From UBA3941 sp002385665 (GTDB lineage: Bacteria > Bacillota > Clostridia > Caldicoprobacterales > UBA3941): a stretch of 64,000 bases of DNA. The position numbers were made by a program, and so were the translations under genes. The notes below the pieces were generated by a model. It saw only the letters and a program-made list of their open reading frames with translations, did not search any database and was not told where the DNA came from. Location of the stretch: contig JBMNFJ010000017.1 of assembly GCA_050949255.1 (NCBI GenBank), positions 124,001-188,000 of the forward strand. Reading direction: 5' to 3'. Below, in pieces: positions 30,067 to 38,930 of the stretch (its first letter is position 1; every line of letters begins with the position of its first letter).

Positions 30067-30939
30067 ATGAGCAAGAACTATGAACAATATAAACCTATCC
30101 TAGATAAGTTAATGGGCGGAGTGATAATGGATGTTACTACTCCGGAACAGGCAAAAATAGCAGAGGAAGCCGGTGCCTGCTCGGTCATGGCTTTGGAAAG
30201 GATTCCGGCGGATATCCGGGCAGCAGGCGGAGTTTCCAGAATGAGCGATCCAAAGATGATTAGGAGTATACAGGAAACAGTTTCACTTCCAGTCATGGCA
30301 AAGGTACGCATAGGCCATTTTGTGGAAGCTCGAATATTGGAGGCTATCGGTATTGATTTTATCGATGAAAGTGAAGTCCTAACTCCAGCTGACGATAAGT
30401 ATCACATCGATAAGAATGCCTTTAAGACTCCCTTTGTATGCGGAGCCAAGAATCTGGGTGAGGCCTTAAGAAGGATCAATGAAGGTGCAGCAATGATACG
30501 AACAAAGGGTGAACCGGGAACCGGCGATATCGTTCAGGCCGTTCGTCATATGAGGGCCATCAATCAGGAGATTGCAACCTTAAAAGGGCTTAGGGAAGAT
30601 GAACTGTATTTCTACTCCAAAGAACTTCAAGTCCCCTACGAACTGGTTAAATATGTTCACGAAAACGGCGCATTGCCCGTGCCCAACTTTGCAGCCGGCG
30701 GTGTGGCAACTCCTGCAGACGCAGCCCTGATGATGCACTTAGGTGCAGACGGTGTGTTTGTTGGTTCCGGTATATTTAAATCCGGGGATCCTGCCAAGAG
30801 GGCAAAGGCCATAGTTGAAGCAGTGGCCAATTACAAGGATTTTAAACTCATTGCAAAGCTTTCTGAAGACCTGGGAGAAGCAATGGTAGGAATAAATGAG
30901 GAAGAAATTGAAGTCATAATGGCAAACCGGGGAATATAA
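30067..30939 (+). CDS. pdxS: Pyridoxal 5'-phosphate synthase, PdxS subunit
   Basis: A 290-residue (beta/alpha)8 synthase that builds PLP from ribulose- or ribose-5-phosphate, glyceraldehyde-3-phosphate and ammonia. Key motifs are VMAKVRIGHFVEA with the catalytic lysine, TKGEPGTGD for phosphate binding, and FAAGGVATPADAALMMHLGADGVFVGSGIF at the C-terminal barrel. GGGAGTGA precedes the ATG. Its glutaminase partner pdxT normally follows directly, but here a terminator and a minus-strand gene come next. Confidence 0.97.
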   Translation: MSKNYEQYKPILDKLMGGVIMDVTTPEQAKIAEEAGACSVMALERIPADIRAAGGVSRMSDPKMIRSIQETVSLPVMAKVRIGHFVEARILEAIGIDFIDESEVLTPADDKYHIDKNAFKTPFVCGAKNLGEALRRINEGAAMIRTKGEPGTGDIVQAVRHMRAINQEIATLKGLREDELYFYSKELQVPYELVKYVHENGALPVPNFAAGGVATPADAALMMHLGADGVFVGSGIFKSGDPAKRAKAIVEAVANYKDFKLIAKLSEDLGEAMVGINEEEIEVIMANRGI

Positions 30940-30952
30940 TAATATTCTATGG

Positions 30953-30990
30953 ATCCCATGCCCCTGGAGGGAGCATGGGATTATTATGTA
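30953..30990 (+). terminator. Terminator of pdxS
   Basis: ATCCCATGC (30953-30961) pairs with GCATGGGAT (30973-30981), followed by TATTATGT. It lies 14 bases past the stop. The T-run is weak. Confidence 0.65.
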
Positions 30991-31000
30991 TTAAGCTACT

Positions 31001-31279
31001 TTAGTGTTCTAATATGTATTGAAGCAACAATATCAATATTATTCCGGGAACCCCCAGAAAACCAACTATTAAAGCGGTTATGGGGTTGATAGCTACCGTT
31101 ATATTAATTAATCCCCCGACAAGATTGAGAATCCACAGGATAATGCCCCCCAAAATCCCATTATAAATGAATTTAAGGAGCTTTTTCAGCGGTACCAGGA
31201 GCAGCCATCCAACCAGATATAGGAGTACCAAGCCTGCAGCATAACCAATAACAACACCAAAGGGAATTCCCAAATCCAT
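31001..31279 (-). CDS. bofA: BofA family sporulation membrane protein
   Basis: About 92 residues with two or three hydrophobic helices. In Bacillus, BofA holds the SpoIVFB protease inactive in the mother-cell membrane and so times pro-sigma-K processing. The family core VPLKKLLKFIYNGILGG and the tail INPITALIVGFLGVPGIILILLLQ are nearly canonical. I prefer the ATG at 31279 over a TTG seven codons upstream. It follows the yaaL-like gene, the standard Firmicute neighbour. Confidence 0.88.
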   Translation of the reverse strand: MDLGIPFGVVIGYAAGLVLLYLVGWLLLVPLKKLLKFIYNGILGGIILWILNLVGGLINITVAINPITALIVGFLGVPGIILILLLQYILEH

Positions 31280-31409
31280 ATCCCAGACCCCATTTCGCAA
31301 AGTGGTTCACTAAATGTATATGGATAGGCATTCCCTTTTATGACTCCTTATTTAATAACAAGGCACACCTTGGTTTTCTCCATCCTGACCATCATCTATA
31401 TGACAGTAT

Positions 31410-31649
31410 TTAGTTAAAACCTTTGCTTGGCTCTTCCTGAAGAATCTGTTTGTTTTGAAAGCCCAATTTACGTGCCTGCTTAATTAGATACATGTACTTT
31501 AGCTTGGCAGCTTCCATCTGGTATATGGCATAATCAACCAGATCCGGATCGCTTACAAGCTCAAAATAGTTTTGGGCTTGCAACCATTCGCTCCGGGCTT
31601 GGGTCAATATTGCCAGGAATTCTGCCTTCTCCCTGGGATCTTCCAACAT
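31410..31649 (-). CDS. YaaL family protein (DUF2508)
   Basis: A 79-residue helical protein. The body, WLQAQNYFELVSDPDLVDYAIYQMEAAKLKYMYLIKQAR, has the DUF2508 pattern of Bacillus YaaL, of unknown function. As in Bacillus it is next to bofA; recR, which usually precedes it, is not in this window. Its GGGGAGG ribosome site is part of an inverted repeat, described separately. Confidence 0.82.
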   Translation of the reverse strand: MLEDPREKAEFLAILTQARSEWLQAQNYFELVSDPDLVDYAIYQMEAAKLKYMYLIKQARKLGFQNKQILQEEPSKGFN

Positions 31650-31654
31650 ATTAA

Positions 31655-31771
31655 AACCTCCCCTTATACGCAGATTAATTATATTCCATTATCATCTAGT
31701 CACTATTGTTGCCATTATTGTGCATTCTAAACCGCAAATTCATAGATAGTAATGGAATATAAGGGGAGGTT
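31655..31771. repeat. Inverted repeat over the yaaL leader
   Basis: Two pairs of arms face each other: AACCTCCCCTTATA (31655-31668) with TATAAGGGGAGGTT (31758-31771), exact over 14 bases, and TATTCCATTATCATCTA (31682-31698) with TAGATAGTAATGGAATA (31743-31759), two mismatches. The left pair has 13 extra bases between its blocks. Confidence 0.8.
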
Positions 31772-31813
31772 CAGGCTCAGTTATGTAGTTTCCTTTGGTG
31801 ACCGGCTATTGGT

Positions 31814-32215
31814 TTATGACTCCTTGGTTAAATTAATGGTCACTATCTGATTATCAAAGGTCATGGATTCCTTATCTATTGTAACATCAAAAAATAAAGG
31901 CGTATCGCCATCATCATCGTCACCTATTTGTAGCTTATCTTCTTCAAGCCACTCATAATTTACGCTGTTCATCATAATATTGACCTTTTCCTTGTTTATG
32001 AATTCAATTGTGCTGTCCGGTTCAAACACTATGCCGATCAGCATTTGCTGAAGCCCTGTAAACATATCATCGCTGACTTCCTTAAACTCTAAGTCATCTA
32101 CCTTCCATTTCCCTATAACCTTTTTCGAGTACCCGCCGGACGAGCATCCTGTAAAAAACGAAACAGATAATGACAAAACAATGAATAATACAATAGTCCT
32201 ATTCCTCAACTTCAT
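31814..32215 (-). CDS. Small lipoprotein of unknown function
   Basis: About 133 residues beginning at the ATG at 32215, with GGAGGG upstream. The signal MKLRNRTIVLFIVLSLSVSFFTGC ends in a lipobox (FTGC), so it is lipid-anchored outside. The mature part is beta-rich: IGKWKVDDLEF, EPDSTIEF, YEWLEEDKLQIG, FFDVTIDKESMTF and IVTINLTK. This 'IGKW...' pattern resembles small lipocalin-like domains common in Firmicute lipoproteins. A palindromic operator candidate sits directly upstream. Confidence 0.7.
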   Translation of the reverse strand: MKLRNRTIVLFIVLSLSVSFFTGCSSGGYSKKVIGKWKVDDLEFKEVSDDMFTGLQQMLIGIVFEPDSTIEFINKEKVNIMMNSVNYEWLEEDKLQIGDDDDGDTPLFFDVTIDKESMTFDNQIVTINLTKES

Positions 32216-32237
32216 TCTATACCCTCCAAAAATAAGA

Positions 32238-32286
32238 TCACATTCTGCACAATGTAGCATATTATAGCACATTATGCAGAATGTGA
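32238..32286. promoter_or_regulatory. 49-bp palindromic operator over a promoter
   Basis: Left arm TCACATTCTGCACAATGT and right arm ACATTATGCAGAATGTGA are inverted with one mismatch. Each arm holds a smaller palindrome, CATTnTGCAnAATG. On the minus strand TATAAT (32266-32261) lies exactly between, and TGGTCA is 17 bases further upstream. A repressor dimer at each arm would block this promoter. Confidence 0.7.
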
Positions 32287-32311
32287 CCATGATTACTTTA
32301 AAGGGTGTTAC

Positions 32312-33796
32312 CTAACTGTTAAACTTCCATACCATATCATTCCACAGCAATTCCTTTTTAAATCCGATTATATCGGTATCCTTGTTGATATGGAGAAACT
32401 CAATTCCAGCCATTTCAGCAAAGTCCCTCATGTGCTCTGCTGTCAGAGCGTAGCTCATTACAGTATGATGGGCTCCTCCTGCCAGAATCCAGGCCTCGGC
32501 TGAAGTCCTTAAGTTGGGCATGGGCTCCCACATCACCCTGGCTACAGGAAGTTTGGGCATATCCTTAAGAGGGGCTTTGGCTTTTACATCATTGACTATC
32601 ATGCGCATACGCCCTCCCATATCTATCAATGATACGAGAATGGCATCCCCTTCCTGTCCTTCAAAGACCATCCGTGCGGGATTTTCACGGTTACCTATCC
32701 CCAGGGGATGAACCTCAATGGCCGGCCTTCCGGCGGCAATGGAGGGACAAACCTCCAGCATATGGGCCCCCAGGATAAGTTCATTGCCCTTTTCCAGATG
32801 ATATGTATAGTCCTCCATAAAGGTGGTACCTCCTGGCAAGCCTGAGGCCATGACCTTCATAACCCTGGTCAGGGCAGAAGTCTTCCAATCCCCTTCACCA
32901 CCAAAGCCATAGCCCCTGGCCATTAATCTTTGGACGGCCAGTCCGGGCAGCTGTTTAAGGCCGTGTAAATCCTCGAAAGTAGTGGTAAAGGCTCCAAATT
33001 CCCCTTCTTCAAGAAATTTTGTCATACCCAGCTCAATTCTGGCCTGATAGCTAATGGAATCCCTGTCAGAGGTATTTATGTCATACAGGCTGGCGTATTC
33101 TTCCATAAGAGATGCTATATCTTTATCTGAAACTCCGTCTATATACTCTACCAGATCCCCTACCGGATGATAGTTGACTGACCAACCAAATTTGATTTGG
33201 GCTTCCACCTTATCCCCTTCGGTAACGGCTACTTCCCGCATATTGTCACCAAAGCGGGCAAGCTTTAGGGAACGGGATTCGCTTAAGCCTATGGCGGATC
33301 TCATCCATCCTCCTATGGATTCGTGAACTTCCCTATCCTCCCAATGTCCCACGACAACCTTTCTCGGAATCCTCAATCTCGCTCCAATGAAGCCATGCTC
33401 CCTGTCCCCATGGGCTGATTGGTTGAGATTCATAAAATCCATATCGATCTCATCCCAGGGAATCTCCCTGTTAAATTGGGTGTTTAGATGTAAAAGCGGT
33501 TTATTCAATATAGAAAGCCCCGCAATCCACATCTTTGAGGGTGAAAATGTATGCATCCAGGTGATAACACCTGCACAATTTTTATGGAAATTGGCCTCCT
33601 CCATAACCCTGGTAATCTGGGAAGGAGTTGTAACTATACCCTTAAAGACCACCTTGCCGCATATAGCTTCAGACTGGTCCAAAGCCTGAGCGATAATTTG
33701 GGAATGCTCCTTTACCTGTACTAACGTCTCTTCTCCGTAAAGGTGCTGGCTTCCCGTCACAAACCAAAACTCGTATTGCTTTAAATCTGCCATCAT
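32312..33796 (-). CDS. araA: L-arabinose isomerase
   Basis: A 494-residue enzyme converting L-arabinose to L-ribulose. The N-terminus EFWFVTGSQHLYGEETL is diagnostic. The metal-binding glutamates lie in GFGGEGDWKTSALTRVM and FMEDYTYHLEKG, and histidines in ILGAHMLEVCP and GGAHHTVMSYALT. AAGGAGG precedes the ATG pair. No araB or araD is adjacent, so those steps must be encoded elsewhere. Confidence 0.96.
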   Translation of the reverse strand: MMADLKQYEFWFVTGSQHLYGEETLVQVKEHSQIIAQALDQSEAICGKVVFKGIVTTPSQITRVMEEANFHKNCAGVITWMHTFSPSKMWIAGLSILNKPLLHLNTQFNREIPWDEIDMDFMNLNQSAHGDREHGFIGARLRIPRKVVVGHWEDREVHESIGGWMRSAIGLSESRSLKLARFGDNMREVAVTEGDKVEAQIKFGWSVNYHPVGDLVEYIDGVSDKDIASLMEEYASLYDINTSDRDSISYQARIELGMTKFLEEGEFGAFTTTFEDLHGLKQLPGLAVQRLMARGYGFGGEGDWKTSALTRVMKVMASGLPGGTTFMEDYTYHLEKGNELILGAHMLEVCPSIAAGRPAIEVHPLGIGNRENPARMVFEGQEGDAILVSLIDMGGRMRMIVNDVKAKAPLKDMPKLPVARVMWEPMPNLRTSAEAWILAGGAHHTVMSYALTAEHMRDFAEMAGIEFLHINKDTDIIGFKKELLWNDMVWKFNS

Positions 33797-33829
33797 ACGT
33801 CCCTCCTTGAACCTAAAAATTTAATACCA

Positions 33830-33940
33830 TAACGCGTTGTGCCAGTCAATCATATGCCGGTAATGGCTATTTATCGCTACTTCCGACATCCGCTTATCAA
33901 TAGCTCCTTACCTAAGGTTATGAACTAGCACATGAGGTTA
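33830..33940. repeat. Dispersed palindromic element, copy 4
   Basis: The best-preserved copy, 111 bases between araA and deoD. The ends are TAACGCGTTGTGCCAGT and, on the complement, TAACCTCATGTGCTAGT. The inner arms GGTAATGGCTATTTATCGC and CCGCTTATCAATAGCTCCT form the hairpin, with the loop near CTTCCGACAT. Confidence 0.85.
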
Positions 33941-33951
33941 CCATAATATCT

Positions 33952-34659
33952 TTATTCTACAATACCAAGGGCAAGCTCTATCATCTGGGTAAATGTGGTC
34001 TGTCTCTCTTCACTGGTACATGCCTCACCTGTAAAGGGCAGGTCCGAAATGGTGCAGATGCATAGGGCATTCTTCCCCGCTCTTGCTGCATTCATGTAGA
34101 GGGCTGCAGCTTCCATTTCAACGGCTAAAACCCCCATCTTCTTCCACTTACCAAGACTCTCAGAGTCATCATAGAAGGTATCCGAGGTGAAGATATTACC
34201 CACCTTTATATTAAGGTCCTTTTTTCTTGCCATATTTACCGCCCTCTCCAGCAAGGAATAGCTGGCTATAGGTGCAAAGGTGCCGGGCAGGTCATATTGG
34301 TGTGCATAATTGGAATTGGTACATGCTCCCATGGCTATCACAATATCCCGAATCTCTACATCATCCCTAATTCCACCTGCTGATCCGACCCGGATGATGT
34401 TTTCCACACCATAGAAGTTATAAAGTTCATAGGTATAGATTCCCACCGAAGGCATACCCATACCGTGGCCCATGGTAGAAACCCTTACCCCCTTATAATA
34501 TCCTGTAAATCCCAACATCCCCCTTACATCGTTAAAGCATTTGGCATCCTCTAAATAGTTTTCTGCAATGAACCTGGCTCTTAGGGGATCTCCCGGCATT
34601 ATAACGGTGGGAGCAATTTCCCCCATCTTTGCCCGATTATGAGGTGTCGGTACTGACAC
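33952..34659 (-). CDS. deoD: Purine nucleoside phosphorylase, DeoD type
   Basis: A 235-residue hexameric-type phosphorylase that splits purine (deoxy)nucleosides into base and (deoxy)ribose-1-phosphate. Motifs: MPGDPLRAR for phosphate, GHGMGMPSVGIYTYEL, RVGSAGG, VEMEAAALY for ribose, and ISDLPFTGE with the catalytic aspartate. The start is GTG with AAAGGAG upstream. It stands alone. Confidence 0.96.
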   Translation of the reverse strand: MSVPTPHNRAKMGEIAPTVIMPGDPLRARFIAENYLEDAKCFNDVRGMLGFTGYYKGVRVSTMGHGMGMPSVGIYTYELYNFYGVENIIRVGSAGGIRDDVEIRDIVIAMGACTNSNYAHQYDLPGTFAPIASYSLLERAVNMARKKDLNIKVGNIFTSDTFYDDSESLGKWKKMGVLAVEMEAAALYMNAARAGKNALCICTISDLPFTGEACTSEERQTTFTQMIELALGIVE

Positions 34660-34709
34660 AGCAATTCTCCTTTCTTTTAAATGGCGTTTTTAGCGTTTCC
34701 TAAAGAACA

Positions 34710-34729
34710 GGGCGGCTAAAAAGCCGCCC
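34710..34729 (-). terminator. Hairpin downstream of the alcohol dehydrogenase gene
   Basis: A perfect eight-base GC-rich stem (GGGCGGCT with AGCCGCCC) around a four-base loop. On the minus strand it is followed by TGTTCTTT, a moderate T-run. Confidence 0.6.
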
Positions 34730-34835
34730 ACATACATTACGTCCTTTATAACAAAACCTCAAGACTGACGGTTTTTGTACCTTTTTATTATCCCCTATAT
34801 TTATTTATTCTACCATAGGGGCTAAACACAGTCCA

Positions 34836-36008
34836 TTACAGTGCCAGCCTGTAGATCTTCTCAATATCCTCATTATACAAGGGAACGAAATTACCCAGAT
34901 GCTCCCCTTCCTTCAATCCAATATTCTTGACCATAAAGGGAATGTCCTCTTCCCTGGCACCTAACTCTCTAAAGTTGAGAGGCAGGCCGAGGGATCCCCA
35001 GAACTCTTCCAGCCTCTTAATTCCTTCAAGAGCTGTGTTTTCGGGATTGGCATAGTCCATATGGCATCCCCAAACCCGGACTGCTATTTGGGCAAAGCGG
35101 TTAACATCGTGCTTCATAACGTATTTCATCCAGGCAGGAACCATTACAGCCAAACCTGCACCATGGGCAACGTCATAAAGGGCGGAAAGTTCGTGCTCCA
35201 TACCATGGCTGCTCCAATCCTGCTCCCGTCCAACCCCGCATAGATTGTTGTGGGCTACCATACCGGCCCACATGATGTTGGCTCTGGCACCATAATCCTC
35301 GGGATTCTTTATAGCCTTGGGTGCTTCCTTTATCATGGTCAGCAGTACGGCTTCGCAAAGCCTATCGGTGACCTCAACGTCCTTCGTATTGGTAAAATAG
35401 CGTTCGAAGACATGGGCCATTATGTCGGCAACACCGTTGGCGGTCTGCTCAGGAGGTAAAGTAAAGGTCAGCTCCGGATTCAGTATTGAAAATACAGGAC
35501 GGATGGCGTCTCCGGATGCTCCCCTCTTGAGCATTCCATCTTCATGGGTAATGACCGAGCTGGAAGAACCCTCACTGCCTGCAGCTGCCAGGGTTAGTAT
35601 TGTACCTACTGGCAGAGCCTCTGTAATGATCATATCCTTTGAGTAAAAATCCCAAAAGTCCCCATCATAGGGTACACCGGCAGCGATGGCCTTGGCAGAG
35701 TCGATGGCACTACCTCCGCCGACAGCCAAAATGAAATCAACGCCTTCCTTGCGACAAAGATCAATACCTTCATATACTAAACCACTTCTGGGATTTGGCA
35801 TTGCGCCACCTAGTTCGATGTAGGGTATGTCGGAGGCTTCCAATGAGGCTTTAACCCTGTCCAGGAGCCCTGATCTCTTTACAGAGCCACCGCCGTAATG
35901 TATAAGAACCTTGGTTCCCCCAAAGCGGGTTACATAATGACCTGCCTCATTTTCGGTACCCCGACCGAAGACAAAGTATGTAGGACTATAAAATGTAAAA
36001 TTATCCAT
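34836..36008 (-). CDS. Iron-containing alcohol dehydrogenase (BdhA/YqhD type)
   Basis: A 390-residue NAD(P)H-dependent dehydrogenase that probably reduces aldehydes to alcohols in fermentation. The nucleotide-binding GGGSAIDSAKAIA lies near residue 95. Metal ligands are in VADIMAHVFERYF and HGMEHELSALYDVAHGAGLA. The N-terminus NFTFYSPTYFVFGRG is typical of butanol-dehydrogenase-like members. AGGAGGG precedes the ATG. The substrate is not determined. Confidence 0.92.
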   Translation of the reverse strand: MDNFTFYSPTYFVFGRGTENEAGHYVTRFGGTKVLIHYGGGSVKRSGLLDRVKASLEASDIPYIELGGAMPNPRSGLVYEGIDLCRKEGVDFILAVGGGSAIDSAKAIAAGVPYDGDFWDFYSKDMIITEALPVGTILTLAAAGSEGSSSSVITHEDGMLKRGASGDAIRPVFSILNPELTFTLPPEQTANGVADIMAHVFERYFTNTKDVEVTDRLCEAVLLTMIKEAPKAIKNPEDYGARANIMWAGMVAHNNLCGVGREQDWSSHGMEHELSALYDVAHGAGLAVMVPAWMKYVMKHDVNRFAQIAVRVWGCHMDYANPENTALEGIKRLEEFWGSLGLPLNFRELGAREEDIPFMVKNIGLKEGEHLGNFVPLYNEDIEKIYRLAL

Positions 36009-36096
36009 GCAAAACCCTCCTATATTGATTCTTCATTGGTAGTTATAATCTAATTATACACTATTATCGGGGAATTGACACGCTCAAAGTAATAAT

Positions 36097-36130
36097 AAAG
36101 GGCATATCCACTCCCGGGAATACGCCCTTT
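36097..36130 (-). terminator. Terminator of the feo operon
   Basis: AAAGGGC (36097-36103) pairs with GCCCTTT (36124-36130), with an imperfect inner stem. On the minus strand the next bases are ATTATTATTACTTT. It lies 60 bases past the stop of the last feo gene. Confidence 0.7.
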
Positions 36131-36189
36131 GTATTTACAGATTATTTGTTTTTAGAGCGAGCAATAGCAATTACCCACTTAAGTTAATC

Positions 36190-36465
36190 CTACATATCCA
36201 AAAACCTCTTACCCTTATCGGTGATAGTCAAGGTGGTAATAGGCCTTCCTCCTGTCACAGGCCCCATACACCCGTTCTTAAAGCTTGGACAGGAACTGCA
36301 TTTGCTTATTGTAATATTCTCCTCTTTTATATAGCCCATCTTCTCCAATTTGGATAGGATATGGTTTACAACCTCCTGGCTGGTATCAAGCCTTCTGGCC
36401 AGGTGTTCCCTGGAATAGACGTTCATGGCGTTAACTTCCCTCAAGGTATTGAGCAGTATGCTCAT
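36190..36465 (-). CDS. FeoC-like winged-helix protein with a cysteine cluster
   Basis: A 91-residue protein. The N-terminal two thirds is a small winged helix (MSILLNTLREVNAMNVYSRE, LARRLDTSQEVVNHILSKLEKMGYI). CSSCPSFKNGC then supplies cysteines in the spacing of FeoC Fe-S or metal sites. FeoC proteins regulate or stabilise FeoB. It begins 18 bases after feoB with GGAGGA before the ATG, so it completes an feoA-feoB-feoC operon. Confidence 0.82.
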   Translation of the reverse strand: MSILLNTLREVNAMNVYSREHLARRLDTSQEVVNHILSKLEKMGYIKEENITISKCSSCPSFKNGCMGPVTGGRPITTLTITDKGKRFLDM

Positions 36466-36483
36466 CTTACATTCCTCCCAGCA

Positions 36484-38502
36484 TTATGCGAGTCCAAACA
36501 ACCTTCCAACCTGATAGACCAAAACCGCTCCGGTCCAACCAATCAGGAAGGTATAGACAGCTGAAAACCAGGCCCAGCGTTTGGAATTGGTTTCCTTGTA
36601 GATTGTAGCAATGGTAGCAGCACATGGGGTGTACAAGAGGCTCATTATGAGGAAGGCGTATGCACTTAAGGGGGTAAATACTCCTTGGATGGAGGTTATG
36701 AGTCTGGCACCCTCTTCTACCCCTGCATAGACCATACCCAAGGTTCCTACCACAGCCTCTTTTGCTGCAATCCCTGCAAAGAGTCCCACGGATGCCTGCC
36801 ATGTACCAAACCCGGCAGGCCTAAAGATTGGTGCGATAAAGCTACCTATAATTCCCAAAATACTGTCCTCGCTATAGGGTTCTACACCATAGGGTAGTAT
36901 GGATAGGATCCATAGGAGGCTGACCACCAGGAATATAACCGTCCCGGCCCTGTGAACAAAGGACCATACCTGCTCCCACATATAAAGGCCGATTCCTTTG
37001 ATGGTGGGCATTCTATAAGGGGGTAATTCCATAATAAAGAAGGATTCCTCTCCCCTGAATACTTTGGAGAAAATTTTTCCCATAGTTAAGGCAACGATTA
37101 TGCCTATTGCATACAGGCTAAACAGTACCAGTCCCCCGTGTTTCGGGAAAAAGGCCGCTATAAACACCATATATATGGGAAGTCTGGCACCACAGGACAT
37201 AAAGGGATTTATAAGTATGGCAATCATCCTGTCCTTTTTGTTCTCCAGGGTTCTGGTAGACATAACGCCGGGAACATTACATCCTGTGCCTATAATCATG
37301 GATATGAAGGTCTTCCCATGAAGCCCCAAGGCCCTCATGGATCTGTCCATTATATAGGCCGCCCTGGCCATATATCCACTGTCTTCCAGGATACCGAACA
37401 TCATATACATGACCATGATGAGGGGTATGAATTCCAAAACAGCACCGACACCGCCAAAAAGGCCGTCGATGATGAACAGGTTCAGGATTTCCGGTGAATT
37501 GACAGCCTCAAGCCAGCCAGCAACCAGTTCTCCCAGTTTCTCTATTCCACCAGCCAAGGCTTCCCCTAATATATCCTGACCAATGGTAAAGGTAAGCTGA
37601 TAGATTATAAACATAATAAGGGCAAAGATGGGAATACCAAAGTATTTATGGGTGACCACCCTGTCGATCTTATCGCTTATGGTATCTATTTCCTCTTTAG
37701 GCCTGACTACCGCCTTACTAACAACTTGGTTAATGAATTCATATCTCTTATCCAAAATCACCATTTCCGGTTCCATTCCGGATGTGGCAAGGATCTCATC
37801 CGTGGTCTTCTTGACCTCGGCTAATACCCCTTCTTTGAAAGCTGCATTATCCTGGTACTTTCCGATTACATCCTCATCATTTTCCAAGAGCTTTATCGCC
37901 AGCCATCTGGAGGGGTATTCCCTGTCTATTTGGTGTCTTTCGATAATGTCCTTTAAAAAAGCAACCTTTTCATCTATCTCTTTCCCATAGCTGATATCTC
38001 TTATATGATTCTTCCTGCCTATGGTCTCTGCTGTTTTTTGCATTAACTGGTCAATTCCCCTACCCTTGGAGGCAACTGTGGGAACAACCGGTATTCCCAA
38101 CTCCTTGGACAATCTTTCATAATCCACTTTAATCTGTCTTTTCTCAGCATCATCCACCATATTCAATGCTATGATTACTTTGGCGCCCATCTCCATAAGC
38201 AGGGTTGTCAGATAGAGGTTTCTCTCCAGATTGGTTGCATCTACAACGTTTATAATAATATCATGATCGCCTTTTAATATAAAATCCCTGGCTATGGCTT
38301 CGTCTTCGGAGTATCCCCCCAAGCCGTAGGTGCCAGGCAAATCTATAACGGAATATTCCCTGTTCTGGAATTTTATAATGCCTTCCTTCTTTTCTACCGT
38401 CACTCCCGGCCAGTTACCCACATGCTGGTTGGTGCCGGTCAAAGCGTTGAAAATGGTAGTCTTACCGCTATTGGGATTACCTACTAATGCTATTGTCTGC
38501 AT
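36484..38502 (-). CDS. feoB: Ferrous iron transporter FeoB
   Basis: A 672-residue inner-membrane Fe(II) transporter. The N-terminal G domain shows G1 GNPNSGKTT (residues 8-16), G3 DLPGTYGL and G4 NMVD. A helical spacer follows. The C-terminal half has the FeoB gate motifs, including GTGCNVPG and SCGARLPIY. The length is normal for a one-piece FeoB. It overlaps the feoA end by 26 bases, indicating coupling. Confidence 0.96.
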   Translation of the reverse strand: MQTIALVGNPNSGKTTIFNALTGTNQHVGNWPGVTVEKKEGIIKFQNREYSVIDLPGTYGLGGYSEDEAIARDFILKGDHDIIINVVDATNLERNLYLTTLLMEMGAKVIIALNMVDDAEKRQIKVDYERLSKELGIPVVPTVASKGRGIDQLMQKTAETIGRKNHIRDISYGKEIDEKVAFLKDIIERHQIDREYPSRWLAIKLLENDEDVIGKYQDNAAFKEGVLAEVKKTTDEILATSGMEPEMVILDKRYEFINQVVSKAVVRPKEEIDTISDKIDRVVTHKYFGIPIFALIMFIIYQLTFTIGQDILGEALAGGIEKLGELVAGWLEAVNSPEILNLFIIDGLFGGVGAVLEFIPLIMVMYMMFGILEDSGYMARAAYIMDRSMRALGLHGKTFISMIIGTGCNVPGVMSTRTLENKKDRMIAILINPFMSCGARLPIYMVFIAAFFPKHGGLVLFSLYAIGIIVALTMGKIFSKVFRGEESFFIMELPPYRMPTIKGIGLYMWEQVWSFVHRAGTVIFLVVSLLWILSILPYGVEPYSEDSILGIIGSFIAPIFRPAGFGTWQASVGLFAGIAAKEAVVGTLGMVYAGVEEGARLITSIQGVFTPLSAYAFLIMSLLYTPCAATIATIYKETNSKRWAWFSAVYTFLIGWTGAVLVYQVGRLFGLA

Positions 38503-38776
38503 ACTTCATGCCCCCCTTATCCCATGCCTCTGCATTTTGCATACTCGGCTCCTTTAACTGCACCATAATCTTCCTGGCCAGTCCCCATCCCAGAGCTATT
38601 TTACTGCCTGCGAGACTAACGATAATGGGCCCTATATCATTTTTTACGATGCAGACCTCGCTTCCCCTGTTAAATCCCATTTCAAACAGTCTAATAGTAG
38701 CTGTTCTGCCACCGTTTATACCAGTAATAATACCTTTTTCTCCAACAGCAAGAGAATCCAGAGTTCTTATTTCCAT
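38477..38776 (-). CDS. feoA: FeoA family protein
   Basis: A 99-residue SH3-like partner of FeoB. The pattern LAVGEKGIITGINGG, RLFEMGFNRGSEVCIVKND and SKIALGWGLARKIMV is typical. The last 20 residues extend past the usual end of FeoA and overlap the feoB start. It is the first gene of the operon, beneath a Fur-type site. Confidence 0.93.
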   Translation of the reverse strand: MEIRTLDSLAVGEKGIITGINGGRTATIRLFEMGFNRGSEVCIVKNDIGPIIVSLAGSKIALGWGLARKIMVQLKEPSMQNAEAWDKGGMKYADNSISR

Positions 38777-38907
38777 ATCCCATCCCCCTAATTTCCGACA
38801 TCATTTGCTTCTATTCCTCTTTGATTACGGGCATACTTTATGCCTAATAAATCCATGTAGGACCTTAGGCATAAAACATGTAGATTCCCATGTAGGTGAA
38901 TCTAATT

Positions 38908-38925
38908 GATAACGATTATCATTAT
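38908..38925. promoter_or_regulatory. Fur box of the feo operon
   Basis: On the minus strand ATAATGATAATCGTTATC differs from the Fur consensus GATAATGATAATCATTATC at one internal position. It lies just downstream of the -10 box, about 130 bases ahead of feoA, placed to block transcription when iron is plentiful. Confidence 0.85.
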
Positions 38926-38930
38926 ATTAT

